Shown here: positions 15,586 through 25,414 of the stretch, in pieces | Layout of the letters: each line of letters begins with the position of its first letter | Numbering within the stretch: the first letter of the stretch is position 1 | Assembly (NCBI RefSeq): GCF_020524905.1 | Contig: NZ_JAIVKI010000027.1 | Span: 1 to 34,487, forward strand | DNA: 34,487 bases | Direction of reading: 5' to 3' | Origin: Microbulbifer variabilis | GTDB taxonomy: Bacteria; Pseudomonadota; Gammaproteobacteria; Pseudomonadales; Cellvibrionaceae | Program-made: the position numbers and the translations under genes | The notes under the pieces: model-generated | Database searches by the model: none | Seen by the model: the letters and a program-made list of their open reading frames with translations, nothing else | Told to the model about the DNA's origin: nothing

Positions 15586-16650
15586 ATGCCTAAGGATTCC
15601 TCCTCTCCTGTCTCCATGTCCGATATTGCACGGCTGGCGGGAGTTTCTGAATCCACTGTTTCCCGCGCGCTGAATAACAACCCGCTGATCAATGAAAAGA
15701 CTCGGGAGCGTATACAGCAGATTGCGCGCAGTATGAATTACAAAATCAACGAGAGTGCACGCAATCTGCGTTTAAAGCGCAGTCATACCATTTCTGTGGT
15801 GATCAATACCGGTAGCGCCGGGGGCCAGACCTTTTCCGACCCTTTTATGTTGGACATGATTGGTGCGATTGCCGATCGCCTGGCCGAGCACCGCTACGAT
15901 CTGCTGTTCTCCAATCGCATCGTCACAAGTGATGACTGGCATGCCTATTTAATGGGCTCTCGACGTGCCGATGGCGTGATCGTAATTGGTCAGGGTATCA
16001 ATGATGGTCCACTACGTGAGTTACAGCGCCAGGGCGATCCCTTGGTGGTATGGGGAGGCACTGCCAAACCAGACCTTGATTACTGTATCGTGAGTAGTGA
16101 CAACCCGATGGGAGGGCGACAAGCTACCGAGCATCTACTCAAGCAGGGCCGCCGCAAAATCATCTTCCTGGGTGATACTGAACACCCTGAGATTCACGGG
16201 CGCTACGAGGGCTACAGAGCCGCGCTTGCCGAAGAAGGGCTTGATATTAGTGCGCGCCAAATCAAGGTTTCTTTCTCTAGTGAAAGTGGCTACCAGTCCA
16301 TTGCAGACCTACTAAAAGCTGAGGGCTTGACCTTCGATGCGATCTTCGCAGCAAGTGATAGCATCGCTATGGGTGCCATCAAGGCCTTACAGAGTCAGGG
16401 TTACAAAGTACCCGATGATGTCGCCGTGGTTGGATTTGATGATATTCCCATCGCGCCTTTCTATACGCCTCCCTTAACTACCGTGCGTCAGAACATCCAG
16501 CGTGGTGGTGAGCTGATGGTGGAGAAAATGATGCAATTGATCGGTGATAAAACCGCTGAGCCCGAAGTGCTACCTACCGAACTGGTAGTGCGTTCTTCCT
16601 GTGGTGCTAATCCTGGCTATCAGCCGATCCAGGAATACAATCAGCAGTAA
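15586..16650 (+). CDS. LacI-family transcriptional repressor of the disaccharide regulon
   Basis: A 354-residue protein. The N-terminal helix-turn-helix reads MSDIARLAGVSESTVSRALN (residues 11-30), followed by the hinge and a periplasmic-binding-protein-like effector domain with EHLLKQGRRKIIFLG and VVGFDDIPIAPFYTPPLTTV, both typical of the family. I chose the ATG at 15586 because AAGGTGAAG precedes it; an upstream frame would overlap the MFS gene and add a sequence unlike LacI proteins. The gene starts 76 bases after the MFS stop and is probably co-transcribed with it. It most likely binds TGCAATCGATTGCA at the four sites found; the inducer could be the disaccharide or glucose. Confidence 0.93.
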   Translation: MPKDSSSPVSMSDIARLAGVSESTVSRALNNNPLINEKTRERIQQIARSMNYKINESARNLRLKRSHTISVVINTGSAGGQTFSDPFMLDMIGAIADRLAEHRYDLLFSNRIVTSDDWHAYLMGSRRADGVIVIGQGINDGPLRELQRQGDPLVVWGGTAKPDLDYCIVSSDNPMGGRQATEHLLKQGRRKIIFLGDTEHPEIHGRYEGYRAALAEEGLDISARQIKVSFSSESGYQSIADLLKAEGLTFDAIFAASDSIAMGAIKALQSQGYKVPDDVAVVGFDDIPIAPFYTPPLTTVRQNIQRGGELMVEKMMQLIGDKTAEPEVLPTELVVRSSCGANPGYQPIQEYNQQ

Positions 16651-16657
16651 ATCTCTC

Positions 16658-16690
16658 GCAGCTCCCGCAGCGGAGCTGCTTTCTCTTCTT
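16658..16690 (+). terminator. Rho-independent terminator of the MFS-lacI transcript
   Basis: GCAGCTCC (16658-16665), loop CGCAGC, GGAGCTGC (16672-16679), then a T-rich tract TTTCTCTTCTT. It begins 7 bases after the lacI stop codon. Confidence 0.85.
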
Positions 16691-16815
16691 TCCTTTGGCC
16701 TTTCTAGCACACCAATCTACCATCCCGACCGCTGCCCTTTGGCCTAATGGGCCAAACTGTCAGGACACCTTTCTCTATTTGCCTGCCAAGAGCGGGCCCT
16801 TGGCAGGGTTAAATA

Positions 16816-18204
16816 GTGGAATCCAGGATCCCTTTTTCAAAAAGCCAATTGCTTGGATTAATGGCATTGAGCTTTGCGATATTTCTGATCGCCAACGACA
16901 TCACCGCCTTTTCTGTAGCCATTCCTTCCATGGAGAAGGAGTTCAATTCTGATATCACCACGGGCCAATGGGTAATGAATGGTTATACCCTGGTTTTTGG
17001 GGTGATGATTATCAGTGGCGGCCGTTTGGCAGACATGTTTGGCCGACGGAAAATCTTCTTTATTGGATCAGCAATCTTTGTCTTTTTCTCTCTTATCGGT
17101 GGGCTCGCCGTTGATATGTGGATGTTACTAGGTGCCAGAGCTTTGATGGGGGTCGGCAGTGCGCTCATGTGGCCGGCAATTCTCGGTATGACCTATAGAA
17201 TGATGCCGGCAGATCGTTCGGGTCTGGCCGGAGGACTGGTTATTGCTGTGTGTGGATTTTCCAATTGTATTGGACCCTTGGTTGGTGGGGCCTTGACTGA
17301 CTGGCTTAGCTGGCGCTGGATATTTTTTATTAATGTTCCTATAGCTATACTTGCTTGCTTGATATGCTGGAAGGCGATTCCTTACGATAGTGCTGATAAG
17401 GTCGAAGAAAAAATTGACTACCTAGGAGTCGCCACCTTATCGATAGCCTTGTTTGGACTTCTTGTCGCATTGGATCTTGCAGTAGATATTGGGCTTAAAA
17501 GCCCTCTGGTCATTACTTTGGTATCAATCTTCCTGATATTTATTGGATTGTTTATTTTGGTGGAGAGGCGAGACAGCTTGGATGCGTTGATACCGAAGGA
17601 TATTGTCAGAAATTATAGGTTCTTTGCTGCTGGGATTACCACCTTACTCATCTCCGTAATATTTTTCGCTGTACTTTTTTTCATTCCCCAATACTTATCT
17701 AAGGTGCATGGCTACTCTGCAATATATGCTGGCTTGGGGTTGTTACCTATGATGATTGTGCAGGGTATAGGCTCATTTATCACTGGAAGCTTGTATGAAA
17801 AACTTGGAGCTAGGCTGATGGTGGCAATGGGAGTACTACTTATGGGTCTATCCATGTTTATATTATCGCATCTGTATAAAGGCTCCCCTTACATTCAGCT
17901 AATTCCAGGTTTAATTATTCTTGGTGCTGGAGTTAGTCTTTTCTTTCCAACTATCACAACCGCAGCGATTACCGCTGTTGACCCTGCCAGAGCCAGCCTT
18001 GCCGGTGCGATTCTTTATATGTTTCAGATTGCAGGAGGCGCAATGGGACTGGGGATGAACACCACAATTGTAGCTATGGCGCCGGATATCTCAACCGGAA
18101 TTGATCGGGCATTCACAGTGAATGCTTATCTGGCCTTGGCATCACTCATTGTGTCTATTTTGTTTGTGAGCGGCAAGGTACTTCAGGAGAGGGTTGAAGA
18201 GTAA
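16816..18204 (+). CDS. DHA2-type (14-helix) MFS drug/solute exporter, copy 1
   Basis: A 462-residue inner-membrane protein of the EmrB/QacA type. Motif A is GGRLADMFGRRK (about residues 64-75), the alternating-access motif C region is GGLVIAVCGFSNCIGP, and the hydrophobic pattern fits 14 helices. Start is GTG with AGGG 7 bases upstream. The protein aligns with the second exporter at 19212 almost without gaps, starting with the shared run FSVAIP-x-MEKEFNSDITT. The substrate is unknown; drug, dye or organic-acid efflux are the usual roles. It follows the lacI terminator, so it has its own promoter. Confidence 0.85.
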   Translation: MESRIPFSKSQLLGLMALSFAIFLIANDITAFSVAIPSMEKEFNSDITTGQWVMNGYTLVFGVMIISGGRLADMFGRRKIFFIGSAIFVFFSLIGGLAVDMWMLLGARALMGVGSALMWPAILGMTYRMMPADRSGLAGGLVIAVCGFSNCIGPLVGGALTDWLSWRWIFFINVPIAILACLICWKAIPYDSADKVEEKIDYLGVATLSIALFGLLVALDLAVDIGLKSPLVITLVSIFLIFIGLFILVERRDSLDALIPKDIVRNYRFFAAGITTLLISVIFFAVLFFIPQYLSKVHGYSAIYAGLGLLPMMIVQGIGSFITGSLYEKLGARLMVAMGVLLMGLSMFILSHLYKGSPYIQLIPGLIILGAGVSLFFPTITTAAITAVDPARASLAGAILYMFQIAGGAMGLGMNTTIVAMAPDISTGIDRAFTVNAYLALASLIVSILFVSGKVLQERVEE

Positions 18205-18288
18205 AGCCTTAAAAGGTGCGCTTATCTTAGGCAGCACTTCCCGAAGTGATTCTGAAAGGAGTATATCCTCTCCCTAAAGGTCCCCTCC

Positions 18289-19053
18289 TTACTTACGATG
18301 AAGATAAAGCGCCAGAGCATTTTTTCGGAGAACTTTGCTAGCCCCAGGTTCACCCAGAGTTTCTTTAATCAACGTTACATCTTCGTCTCTAAATGGTCTT
18401 GGCGCCCTTGTGGAAGGCAGATCCGTACCAAACATCAGACAGCTAGGGTTTGCTTTGTAAAAATCGGTAATGGCGGTAGCTGGATCGAAATCAAGGCGTC
18501 CAAAGCCAGTGGCTTTCACTTTTACCCCTTTCTCAGCGAGTGACAACAAGAACCTGAGACCACTTTTACTTAGTCCGAAGTGATCAATTGAGACGCAGGG
18601 TAGCGCAAGTAGGGTGGGTACAAGAGGTTCAAGCTGAGTTGAATCAACATAAAGCTCGACATGCCAATTGGCCAATTCATAGATTCTACGAGCAAATTTT
18701 TTGATTTTTGTTATTTCCTCGGAGCCACCTCGCTTTAGATTGAATCTTACGGCCCGGACGCCGATGGCGTTTAATGCCAGAATGGTTTCATCATCGGTAT
18801 CGGCTAGAAGCTGTATCACGCCGACGAAATTTTTGCCAAGCTTGGCCAGTGCGTCCTTGAGATAAGTGTGATCTTGTTTCTGAAAGGATCCGGAAACAAC
18901 TGAGCCACCTATTAAGTCATATCCCTTCAGTCTTGATAAATAATCAGCAGTAGTAAAGAAATTAGGTGTGAAGCCTTGATTTGGATAAAGTGGAAATCCA
19001 GGGCTAATGATATGGAAATGGCTATCGAAAATCATAGTTTTTTTTCTTGGCAT
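18289..19053 (-). CDS. Amidohydrolase-2 family metal-dependent hydrolase (PDC-lactonase-like)
   Basis: A 254-residue TIM-barrel protein of the COG3618/amidohydrolase-2 type. Metal-site motifs are FDSHFHI near the N-terminus, VSIDHFG in the middle and MFGTDLPSTRAPRPF near the C-terminus, with the last aspartate as the catalytic metal ligand. Relatives hydrolyse lactones such as 2-pyrone-4,6-dicarboxylate or decarboxylate aromatic acids. The start may instead be the ATG at 19035 (MIFDSHFHI), which matches the family better; neither has a strong ribosome binding site. The gene lies on the minus strand between two exporter paralogues and diverges from the second. A shared pathway, for example export of the hydrolysed compound, is inference. 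Confidence 0.8.
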   Translation of the reverse strand: MPRKKTMIFDSHFHIISPGFPLYPNQGFTPNFFTTADYLSRLKGYDLIGGSVVSGSFQKQDHTYLKDALAKLGKNFVGVIQLLADTDDETILALNAIGVRAVRFNLKRGGSEEITKIKKFARRIYELANWHVELYVDSTQLEPLVPTLLALPCVSIDHFGLSKSGLRFLLSLAEKGVKVKATGFGRLDFDPATAITDFYKANPSCLMFGTDLPSTRAPRPFRDEDVTLIKETLGEPGASKVLRKNALALYLHRK

Positions 19054-19211
19054 AATATCTTACATATAAGCGGAATAAGAGGCTAAAAACTTCTGTTGAT
19101 CTTGTGCTCACTAAAAAATCAGAGCAAAAAAAATTAAATAGGTCAAACTTTAAACTTTCCAGGCTATATGTATAAAACCGCGCTGCAGAAAAAAGTAACA
19201 GGAAGAATACA

Positions 19212-20615
19212 ATGACGGAAACTAGGACTCCTTTGTCAAAAACCCAGTTTCTTGGCTTGTTGGCTCTCAGTCTAGCGGTTTTTCTTGTTGCGAATGACTT
19301 CACGGCATTCTCTGTAGCGATTCCCGCTATGGAGAAAGAGTTTAACTCCGATATCACCACGGCCCAATGGGTCATAAATGGTTATACCTTGGTTTTTGGT
19401 GTTCTTATTATCTCTGGTGGGCGCCTGGCAGATATGTTTGGACGTCGGCGAATCCTCTTTATAGGCACTGGAATCTTTGTGTTCTTCTCTCTGCTTGGTG
19501 GCCTGGCCGTGGATATGTGGATGCTCCTGATCTCACGGGCATTAATGGGGATCGGTGGCGCCATGATGTGGCCAGCCATCTTGGGGATGATCTATAGACT
19601 ATTGCCTGAGGACCGCTCTGGGCTGGCGGGTGGTTTAATTATGACAGTTAGTGGTGCATCGAATGCTATAGGGCCAATGCTAGGGGGAGTCTTGACTGAC
19701 TTAGCTAGCTGGCGATGGATCTTTTTTATCAATATTCCGATCGCGGCTTTGGCTTGTCTGGTTTGCTGGAAAGTGATTGCCGATGACAGCCCTGATAAAG
19801 TAGATGAAAAAATAGATTATGCTGGTGTAGCTACACTGTCTATTTCCTTGCTTGGTTTGCTTGTTGCCTTGGATCTGGTGGTAGATCTTGGCTTTAAGAG
19901 CCCTTGGATTGTCTCATTATTCGCGGTTTTCCTGGTGTTCTTGGGACTTTTCATTATTGTGGAGCGCAAAGCGAACAAGGATGCCCTAATCCCAGAAGAT
20001 GTAGCCACAAATAGCAAGTTCTTTGCCGCGGGTATGGCAACCTTACTGCTTTCTGTGGTCTTCTTTGCTGCCCTGCTGTATATCCCCCAGTTTCTCACCA
20101 AAGTTCGGGGTTATTCGGCCGCTTTTTCTGGTATAGGCCTGTTACCAATGATGGCTGTATTTGGCATTGTTTCCTATATCTCAGGCAGTCTGTATGAAAA
20201 GTTGAGGGCTAAGGTGATCGTTTCAGCTGGCACCATATGCATGTGCGCTGGTATGTTTATGCTCTCACACTTAACCATAAATACCACCTATCCGATTCTC
20301 ATACCCGGTTTGATGATTCTCGGAGCGGGCGTTGGCCTTTTTTACTCCACCATTACTACAGCAGCGTTAACTGTTGTTGATCCCTCCAGAGCTAGTCTGG
20401 CCGCAGCAATACTTTTTATGTATCAAATAGCAGGTGGCGCCATTGGCTTGGGTATGAATACAACTATAGTTGCTATGGCCCCAAATCTGCCTTCTGGAAT
20501 TGATAGAGCCTTTACAGTTAATGCTTATCTGGCATTGGCGGGGTTAGTAGTTTGTATTTTGTTTGTAACTGGTAAAGATGTAAAAGTAGATTACGAGGAG
20601 GAGGGGATTCTGTAA
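19212..20615 (+). CDS. DHA2-type (14-helix) MFS drug/solute exporter, copy 2
   Basis: A 467-residue paralogue of the exporter at 16816. It shares motif A (GGRLADMFGRRR), the motif C region (GGLIMTVSGASNAIGP) and near-identical blocks throughout, such as AGGAIGLGMNTTIVAMAP in copy 2 against AGGAMGLGMNTTIVAMAP in copy 1. AGGAAG precedes the ATG. It faces away from the amidohydrolase gene, so the two may share a control region (19054-19211). Tandem duplication is the simplest origin, with the hydrolase inserted or retained between. The substrate is unknown. Confidence 0.85.
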   Translation: MTETRTPLSKTQFLGLLALSLAVFLVANDFTAFSVAIPAMEKEFNSDITTAQWVINGYTLVFGVLIISGGRLADMFGRRRILFIGTGIFVFFSLLGGLAVDMWMLLISRALMGIGGAMMWPAILGMIYRLLPEDRSGLAGGLIMTVSGASNAIGPMLGGVLTDLASWRWIFFINIPIAALACLVCWKVIADDSPDKVDEKIDYAGVATLSISLLGLLVALDLVVDLGFKSPWIVSLFAVFLVFLGLFIIVERKANKDALIPEDVATNSKFFAAGMATLLLSVVFFAALLYIPQFLTKVRGYSAAFSGIGLLPMMAVFGIVSYISGSLYEKLRAKVIVSAGTICMCAGMFMLSHLTINTTYPILIPGLMILGAGVGLFYSTITTAALTVVDPSRASLAAAILFMYQIAGGAIGLGMNTTIVAMAPNLPSGIDRAFTVNAYLALAGLVVCILFVTGKDVKVDYEEEGIL

Positions 20616-20813
20616 ATGTGTTTTAAAAGAGCCTGGAAATATTACCCATTTACCTACTAGCACAGGCCATAATTCAATGTTTTTCATTGGGGACGCTAAT
20701 AGTTTTTGTAGTCTACAATCAATTGAATATATAGGTGCCTTTTCATGAAGTGATGACGCCTATGTTGTTTCTTCAATTGTAACGCATAACATTTCGGCGT
20801 TGAGGGGAAATCA

Positions 20814-21455
20814 ATGAGCTACTCCTTCGTCCAAAGACTTTCGGCAGAATTAATCGGTACCTTTATTCTGGCGACAGCGGTGCTGACTTCTTTAACGCCG
20901 ACCAACCCATTCCCTATAGCGACACCAATTGCCGCTGGCCTGGCGTTGGGACTTTGTGTCTATATCATTGGAGGGATTTCTGGGTGCCATATTAACCCTG
21001 CCATCTCTTTTTCCATGCTTATCTCCAAGAAGCTCAGTTTCAGGGATTTTATAGGTTATGTAATCGTTCAAGTATGTGGAGGAATTCTGGCGCTGCTGAT
21101 GGTAACTATTTATGTCCCACTGGGACAGGAAGGATGGTTGGTTTCCCATAAGGCATCAATTTTTAGTGGTATAGGGGAGGGGCTGGGAACGGCATTTTTC
21201 AGTTTTGGTGTTATGGCTACGGCCCATAATAAGGATATTGGAAAAGCCACTTCAGGAATTGTTGTCGGCAGCTCGTTGTTACTGGGATTGATTGTATCCC
21301 ACAATGCTTCATACGGAATTCTGAACCCGGCGGTGGCTTTGGCCACAAAAGCATGGAGTTGGGATTATTTATTAATGCCATTCGTGGGCGCTAGTGTAGG
21401 TGCTTTGGTTAGCTATCTACTATTCAGACCTCGTGGCCACTTACAGGAAAGTTAA
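20814..21455 (+). CDS. Aquaporin-family channel with an atypical selectivity filter
   Basis: A 213-residue membrane protein of the MIP family with six helices and two NPA half-loops: GCHINPAIS (N61-A63) and GILNPAVAL (N171-A173). In ordinary aquaporins and glyceroporins the second NPA is followed by the arginine of the aromatic/arginine filter; here that position is valine (V174). The pore may therefore pass something other than water or glycerol, such as a larger or uncharged solute. GAGGGG precedes the ATG. It follows the second exporter by 198 bases on the same strand. Confidence 0.85.
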   Translation: MSYSFVQRLSAELIGTFILATAVLTSLTPTNPFPIATPIAAGLALGLCVYIIGGISGCHINPAISFSMLISKKLSFRDFIGYVIVQVCGGILALLMVTIYVPLGQEGWLVSHKASIFSGIGEGLGTAFFSFGVMATAHNKDIGKATSGIVVGSSLLLGLIVSHNASYGILNPAVALATKAWSWDYLLMPFVGASVGALVSYLLFRPRGHLQES

Positions 21456-21521
21456 GAGAATTGAATAGAGCTATTTCATGTAATACAGAATCTAGCAGTT
21501 GGAAATAGATTATTTTTCGTT

Positions 21522-22007
21522 TTATATGTTCTCTTGATTCTCATTATAAATTACTTTTTTCTTTTGGAAAGCATTGTAAAAATTTAGATGGGATTGGTAA
21601 GAAAAAGTATCATGCCTGTTTTTATATTCCTTTATCCAGTTTATGAGCATATCTAGATTTGAATCCTGTGCTTCTTTGGATTCATACTTATGTGGCTCCC
21701 ATGGCCTGTTCTTGGCATTAACTATACACTGATCAATACTGAGATCCATGAATATTATCTCCGATGCATGGTTGGCCAGAAGCTCTAGTAAATCGGTATA
21801 GCAACCCTCTATCACCCAGTCTTTATGTGTCTCGATAAAAGCTTCTATTTTTAATTGGGATTCTTTCAAGGGCATTCTTTGTGGAGGTATAGTTGGCATC
21901 CATGCTAAAGTATCTAAGTCCAGATGGGCTAACCCTCCTTTTGAAAGCCTTTTTGCTAGTGTAGACTTCCCAGAACCTGAATTCCCAAAAATTAATATCT
22001 TACCCAT
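21522..22007 (-). CDS. Small P-loop kinase (adenylate-kinase-like, topology-modulation/FlaR type)
   Basis: A 161-residue cytoplasmic protein. The Walker A loop GNSGSGKST is at residues 8-16, followed by HLDLDTLAW, which is common in the FlaR/AAA_17-18 nucleotide-kinase-like group, and a lid-like region KNRPWEPHKY. AAAGG lies 8 bases before the ATG. The phosphate acceptor is unknown. It is convergent with the aquaporin gene. Confidence 0.75.
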   Translation of the reverse strand: MGKILIFGNSGSGKSTLAKRLSKGGLAHLDLDTLAWMPTIPPQRMPLKESQLKIEAFIETHKDWVIEGCYTDLLELLANHASEIIFMDLSIDQCIVNAKNRPWEPHKYESKEAQDSNLDMLINWIKEYKNRHDTFSYQSHLNFYNAFQKKKVIYNENQENI

Positions 22008-22186
22008 TTAAGTAACCTTTTCTAAAGAAAGAGAAAGGATGTAAAGCATTTTGATGTGCATTTTTTAGTGCAGCAACAATAAAAAACATATAAGCCAAAA
22101 AATTTAAGAGTCTCATTGTTTTCCTACTGTTTCTGCACTAAATTTAACCTGCTTATATTAAGCGTGAGAGAAATAATAGAATTATA

Positions 22187-23044
22187 TTAGCCTACAAGAC
22201 CTTTAGCCATATCCAAGTGTTGGTGCTGTGGGTTATATCTAATCCCATTGTTGGGGGAAAAACCATAATGCTCAGCTAAGGCGGTTACCAGTACATAGGT
22301 ATAAAAGTCGCCGATGGAAGTGTCTCCATTAAATTGACCAGCTACCTTTAAGATTTCTTGCTTCTCTTCAGATAGTTTCTGTCCGGTTTTGTGGAAGTTT
22401 CTAATATCTCTAATGTCGCTATACATCCAGGCAACAATGATCGAATTCCCTACATTCGTAGGTACAAACAGACCTGCTATATTTGAGGCGACAGCCAAAA
22501 AATCACGCCGAATTGTTTTGTAATATTCACTCCAGGAGGCATCCAATGAAGCTAGATTTTTCCTCATACCTATAAGTGCAAGATAAGTTGCGATAATACC
22601 GTTTATTTTCGACGTGATATCCTGCATAGAGGATGCCAGACATATAGTTGAAACCTCAAGGTTATCTTCTCTGTCTTTTATAAGAGCATCGTTCTTGTTG
22701 ATTTTTTTGTTTATATCATTTGTTAGGTGTGTTGTAGAGCATCGTCTTTGATAGTCGACCGCTGCCAATCTAAAATTAGTTCGCATTTGATCTAATCGTG
22801 CGACTTCACTGGCAGGTGCTTTCGATGTTAAGTATTCTCTAAGAAAGGAATGGATCGCTAAAATACAGCTAACTTCACTATTGAGATTGCTCCAGTAAAC
22901 CTGACCTTTGGTGGAACGGTCCCGACCCGCAACATAATTGTTGGCGACATCTCTTTTAATGATTCTACCCCAGGCGTCATAGCCGGTAGAGCAAAACTTA
23001 ATCATCTCTCGAATTTTTACATCATTAAAAATGTCTGCACTCAT
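22187..23044 (-). CDS. Hypothetical protein, unknown family
   Basis: A 285-residue protein that I do not recognise. No signal peptide. The middle (residues about 110-175) is charged and helical and may be a coiled coil; a mildly hydrophobic stretch VASNIAGLFVPTNVGNSIIV lies near 185-205. I chose the ATG at 23044 because AGGA lies 7 bases upstream; an ATG 15 bases earlier lacks spacing. Base composition is more AT-rich than the sugar region. It stands alone, so context gives no clue to its role. Confidence 0.65.
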   Translation of the reverse strand: MSADIFNDVKIREMIKFCSTGYDAWGRIIKRDVANNYVAGRDRSTKGQVYWSNLNSEVSCILAIHSFLREYLTSKAPASEVARLDQMRTNFRLAAVDYQRRCSTTHLTNDINKKINKNDALIKDREDNLEVSTICLASSMQDITSKINGIIATYLALIGMRKNLASLDASWSEYYKTIRRDFLAVASNIAGLFVPTNVGNSIIVAWMYSDIRDIRNFHKTGQKLSEEKQEILKVAGQFNGDTSIGDFYTYVLVTALAEHYGFSPNNGIRYNPQHQHLDMAKGLVG

Positions 23045-24299
23045 GTTTAATCCTTTCATGAGGTGGAATAGTTAAAATTTTGAATGAATGTCACTCATAT
23101 AAGAAGTCTGTTGTAGAGGGTAGTGTAAGGATAATGTAATCAAGCTAAAAAAGTTAGTGTTGGAATGCTTGGTGTAAGTAATATTAGAGTCACCGGAACA
23201 CTAGTTTCTACCCTAGAAACACTGACAACATTAACATATTTTACCATCAGTTAAATTACTTGTTGGCACACTAGAACCGTGCAGGATGAAGCTTGTAGAT
23301 CTTAAACTGAGGCCAAAGTGCATGAGCAACGCAGGTAAAACAGGCACCGCTCAGCGTATTACTTGGTACATTGGTTCTGGGTGGCAGCAATTTGGTACAA
23401 GAGTCTTAAAATATGGGGTAACCATTCTGACAGAATTAAGGGTAAAGAACTCGTAGTTTTGCAAAATATCCCCATATACAGAAAGCCGGCCTTTCTAAAA
23501 GAGAACTACTTCTGCAAAACTGGTTTGATTTGTCTCGTAGATTGTCTATGAGTTTTGTATCCAATTAATAGATATTGATGCTTTTTCAATCATATTCTAA
23601 GGTTTTTTTGAAGGTTATTTAGCAGCTGCATGGTTAGTGGTGGCTTCCCATTTGTTGGTATTGACTTGGTCGCTCATATTAATAACTGGACCTTTGGAGT
23701 CATTTTTCCGCAGAAAGATAATATAAAGATCAGATATTCCATTACGCTTTTTTACCCTCTATCCCATAGCAATTAGCTTTCTTTTAGGTAACAAAGGATT
23801 GAACCGTTATCTGTTTGTATTGACTATTGGTTTTATCAGAAAAGATCATGAACATTTCTCAAATTCCAGAAATGAGACATGCGTCACGGGGCTGCTTTTA
23901 TAGCCATCTCCAATGAGACTCTTGTAACCTTCTACCATAGGAATGCATTTATTCTCAGGCGAGCACATCGACCCACCTTTGCAGATAAAGTCAATATATT
24001 TCTTTTAAACAGTAGCTTGCTCCCGGAATTCGAAAAAAACTGAACGATTGTACCAATCACCTCTGCGTTGAAGTACGGCCCTTCGAAACCCGCAGATAAC
24101 AGGGTATACATTTCCCTATCATCTGTAGAGAAAACAAGGAGCGAAGGGCTCGGCAGTCATGCCCATTGATGCTGTCCTACCTAGAAATCATTGGAGCTGG
24201 GAGCTTAGCTTTCCTATTCACACTTAAAGTGGTCATTGCAAGAGCGGTATACAGAAGAGCATTTCATAAAGGAGAAGGAGGGGATTGATTGAGAATTTA
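23045..24299. other. Gene-poor region with decayed gene fragments
   Basis: About 1.25 kb with no intact gene that I trust. A possible 44-codon frame at 23322-23456 starts with ATG behind GAGG and reads MSNAGKTGTA. An open stretch at 23601-23726 has no start and contains GPLESFFRR, resembling the C-terminal GPLEW-x-x-R motif of DUF418 membrane proteins. A frameshifted minus-strand fragment occupies 23846-24155 (listed separately). The rest shows nothing recognisable. Confidence 0.4.
23846..24155 (-). pseudogene. Frameshifted remnant of an unknown protein gene
   Basis: Two overlapping minus-strand frames together read like one protein. The upstream part contains MYTLLSAGFEGPYFNAEVIG; the downstream part contains DFICKGGSMCSPENKC and ends in a stop at 23846-23848. 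They join near 24000, where a one- or two-base change would restore one frame. There is no intact start codon for the whole. The family is not recognised. The amino-acid make-up, not a homology match, is the evidence. Confidence 0.35.
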
Positions 24300-24800
24300 T
24301 CATGGGTGTACTGGTTTTAGAAGTAGACTTATAAATGCAGCACCAACACTCAGAGAGTTTGCAGCCAGTAACCAGAGAAAAGCCTTACTTTTGAACCTAA
24401 ACTCAGGTACAAACCACCTTTTATAAACGCTCCCCTCTAGTAGGCCGTTCACCAAGCATCCTAAAATGAAGGTTGCTATCCATGTCACAGGATTAAAAGT
24501 GCCTATACCAAATGCCCAATACATCACTGAGCCAGGGAAAATCTCCCATACAATACCTGCTAAAGGAATTAGGACTATACCAGCTACAGAGGATAGTAAG
24601 TTGGCAAATACAACAGCAATTATGGATTTTTTTACTGATAGTGTAAACAGCCATTTGATGGTAATAAACTCAATGACAAGTCCAATTCCGATCGCCCAAA
24701 AAGAAAAAAGACGTGTTTCTAGATATAAAGCGGGCCAAACAGCATTTGCAAAAGCAATAGCAGGAAAAAAACTTGCTGCAATAATTAAAAGTTTATACAC
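24300..24800 (-). CDS. Small multi-pass membrane protein, unknown family
   Basis: A 166-residue hydrophobic protein. The first 19 residues resemble a signal peptide or first helix (LLIIAASFFPAIAFAN), and four further transmembrane helices are likely. The start is GTG at 24800 with AAAGGA at good spacing. No catalytic motif or named family recognised. It has no close neighbours. Confidence 0.6.
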   Translation of the reverse strand: MYKLLIIAASFFPAIAFANAVWPALYLETRLFSFWAIGIGLVIEFITIKWLFTLSVKKSIIAVVFANLLSSVAGIVLIPLAGIVWEIFPGSVMYWAFGIGTFNPVTWIATFILGCLVNGLLEGSVYKRWFVPEFRFKSKAFLWLLAANSLSVGAAFISLLLKPVHP

Positions 24801-25414
24801 GGAAATCCTTTATACGTAAGCCAATTATGGATTTTAAAGATTCAGCTATTCAAGAAGCTGATATATTTTTCATTTGACATTGCATGAGCTCTATGATCTT
24901 TTGCATCCTAAACCAAAAATTATCTGCACGATATATGTGAATCTATATGTTGTAAAGAAAAGTTGAGATTGAATATTTAGGAGAGATTTTTTCACAGCTG
25001 AAGCATTCCTGAGCAAGAACTTCTGATCCACGTGATATTTAGTAAATCCTGGAAAAGAAAAGGCGAAGAGGTATAGGTAGGTGATTTTTTAAATCTCTTT
25101 CCGTTTGTTGCCGTATTATAGATAGCTATTTAATTTTCTAGTTTTTTTATAGTAGGATAAAAATGTTTACGTCTATTGTTCTATCGATGAGTAGTTCGAA
25201 AGGATACATCTTTCATAGGCTTTAATAACACAGCGAGAGGTTTATTGTCGGGGCAAAGAAACTTCATTTCTGTGCCAGTCATATTCGATATTGAACACTT
25301 GGCAAGAGTTACTCTCAACAACCTGAGGTATAGGTTATTCTAATTAGATATCTTTATATAGTCTAAAAATTTGACTATAAATATGAAGTCCCAGCTCTGC
25401 AGAGGAAGAAGTAA
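24801..25414. other. AT-rich intergenic region
   Basis: 614 bases without a clear gene. A minus-strand frame at 25181-25282 could encode 33 residues (MTGTEMKFLCPDNKPLAV...), with an open but startless extension upstream; this may be a fragment. Promoter for the binding-protein gene must lie near the right end. Confidence 0.35.

Noticed and set aside
23363..23551. Plus-strand 62-codon frame
   Set aside because: Overlaps a shorter frame with a better start; looks like chance translation in a decayed region.
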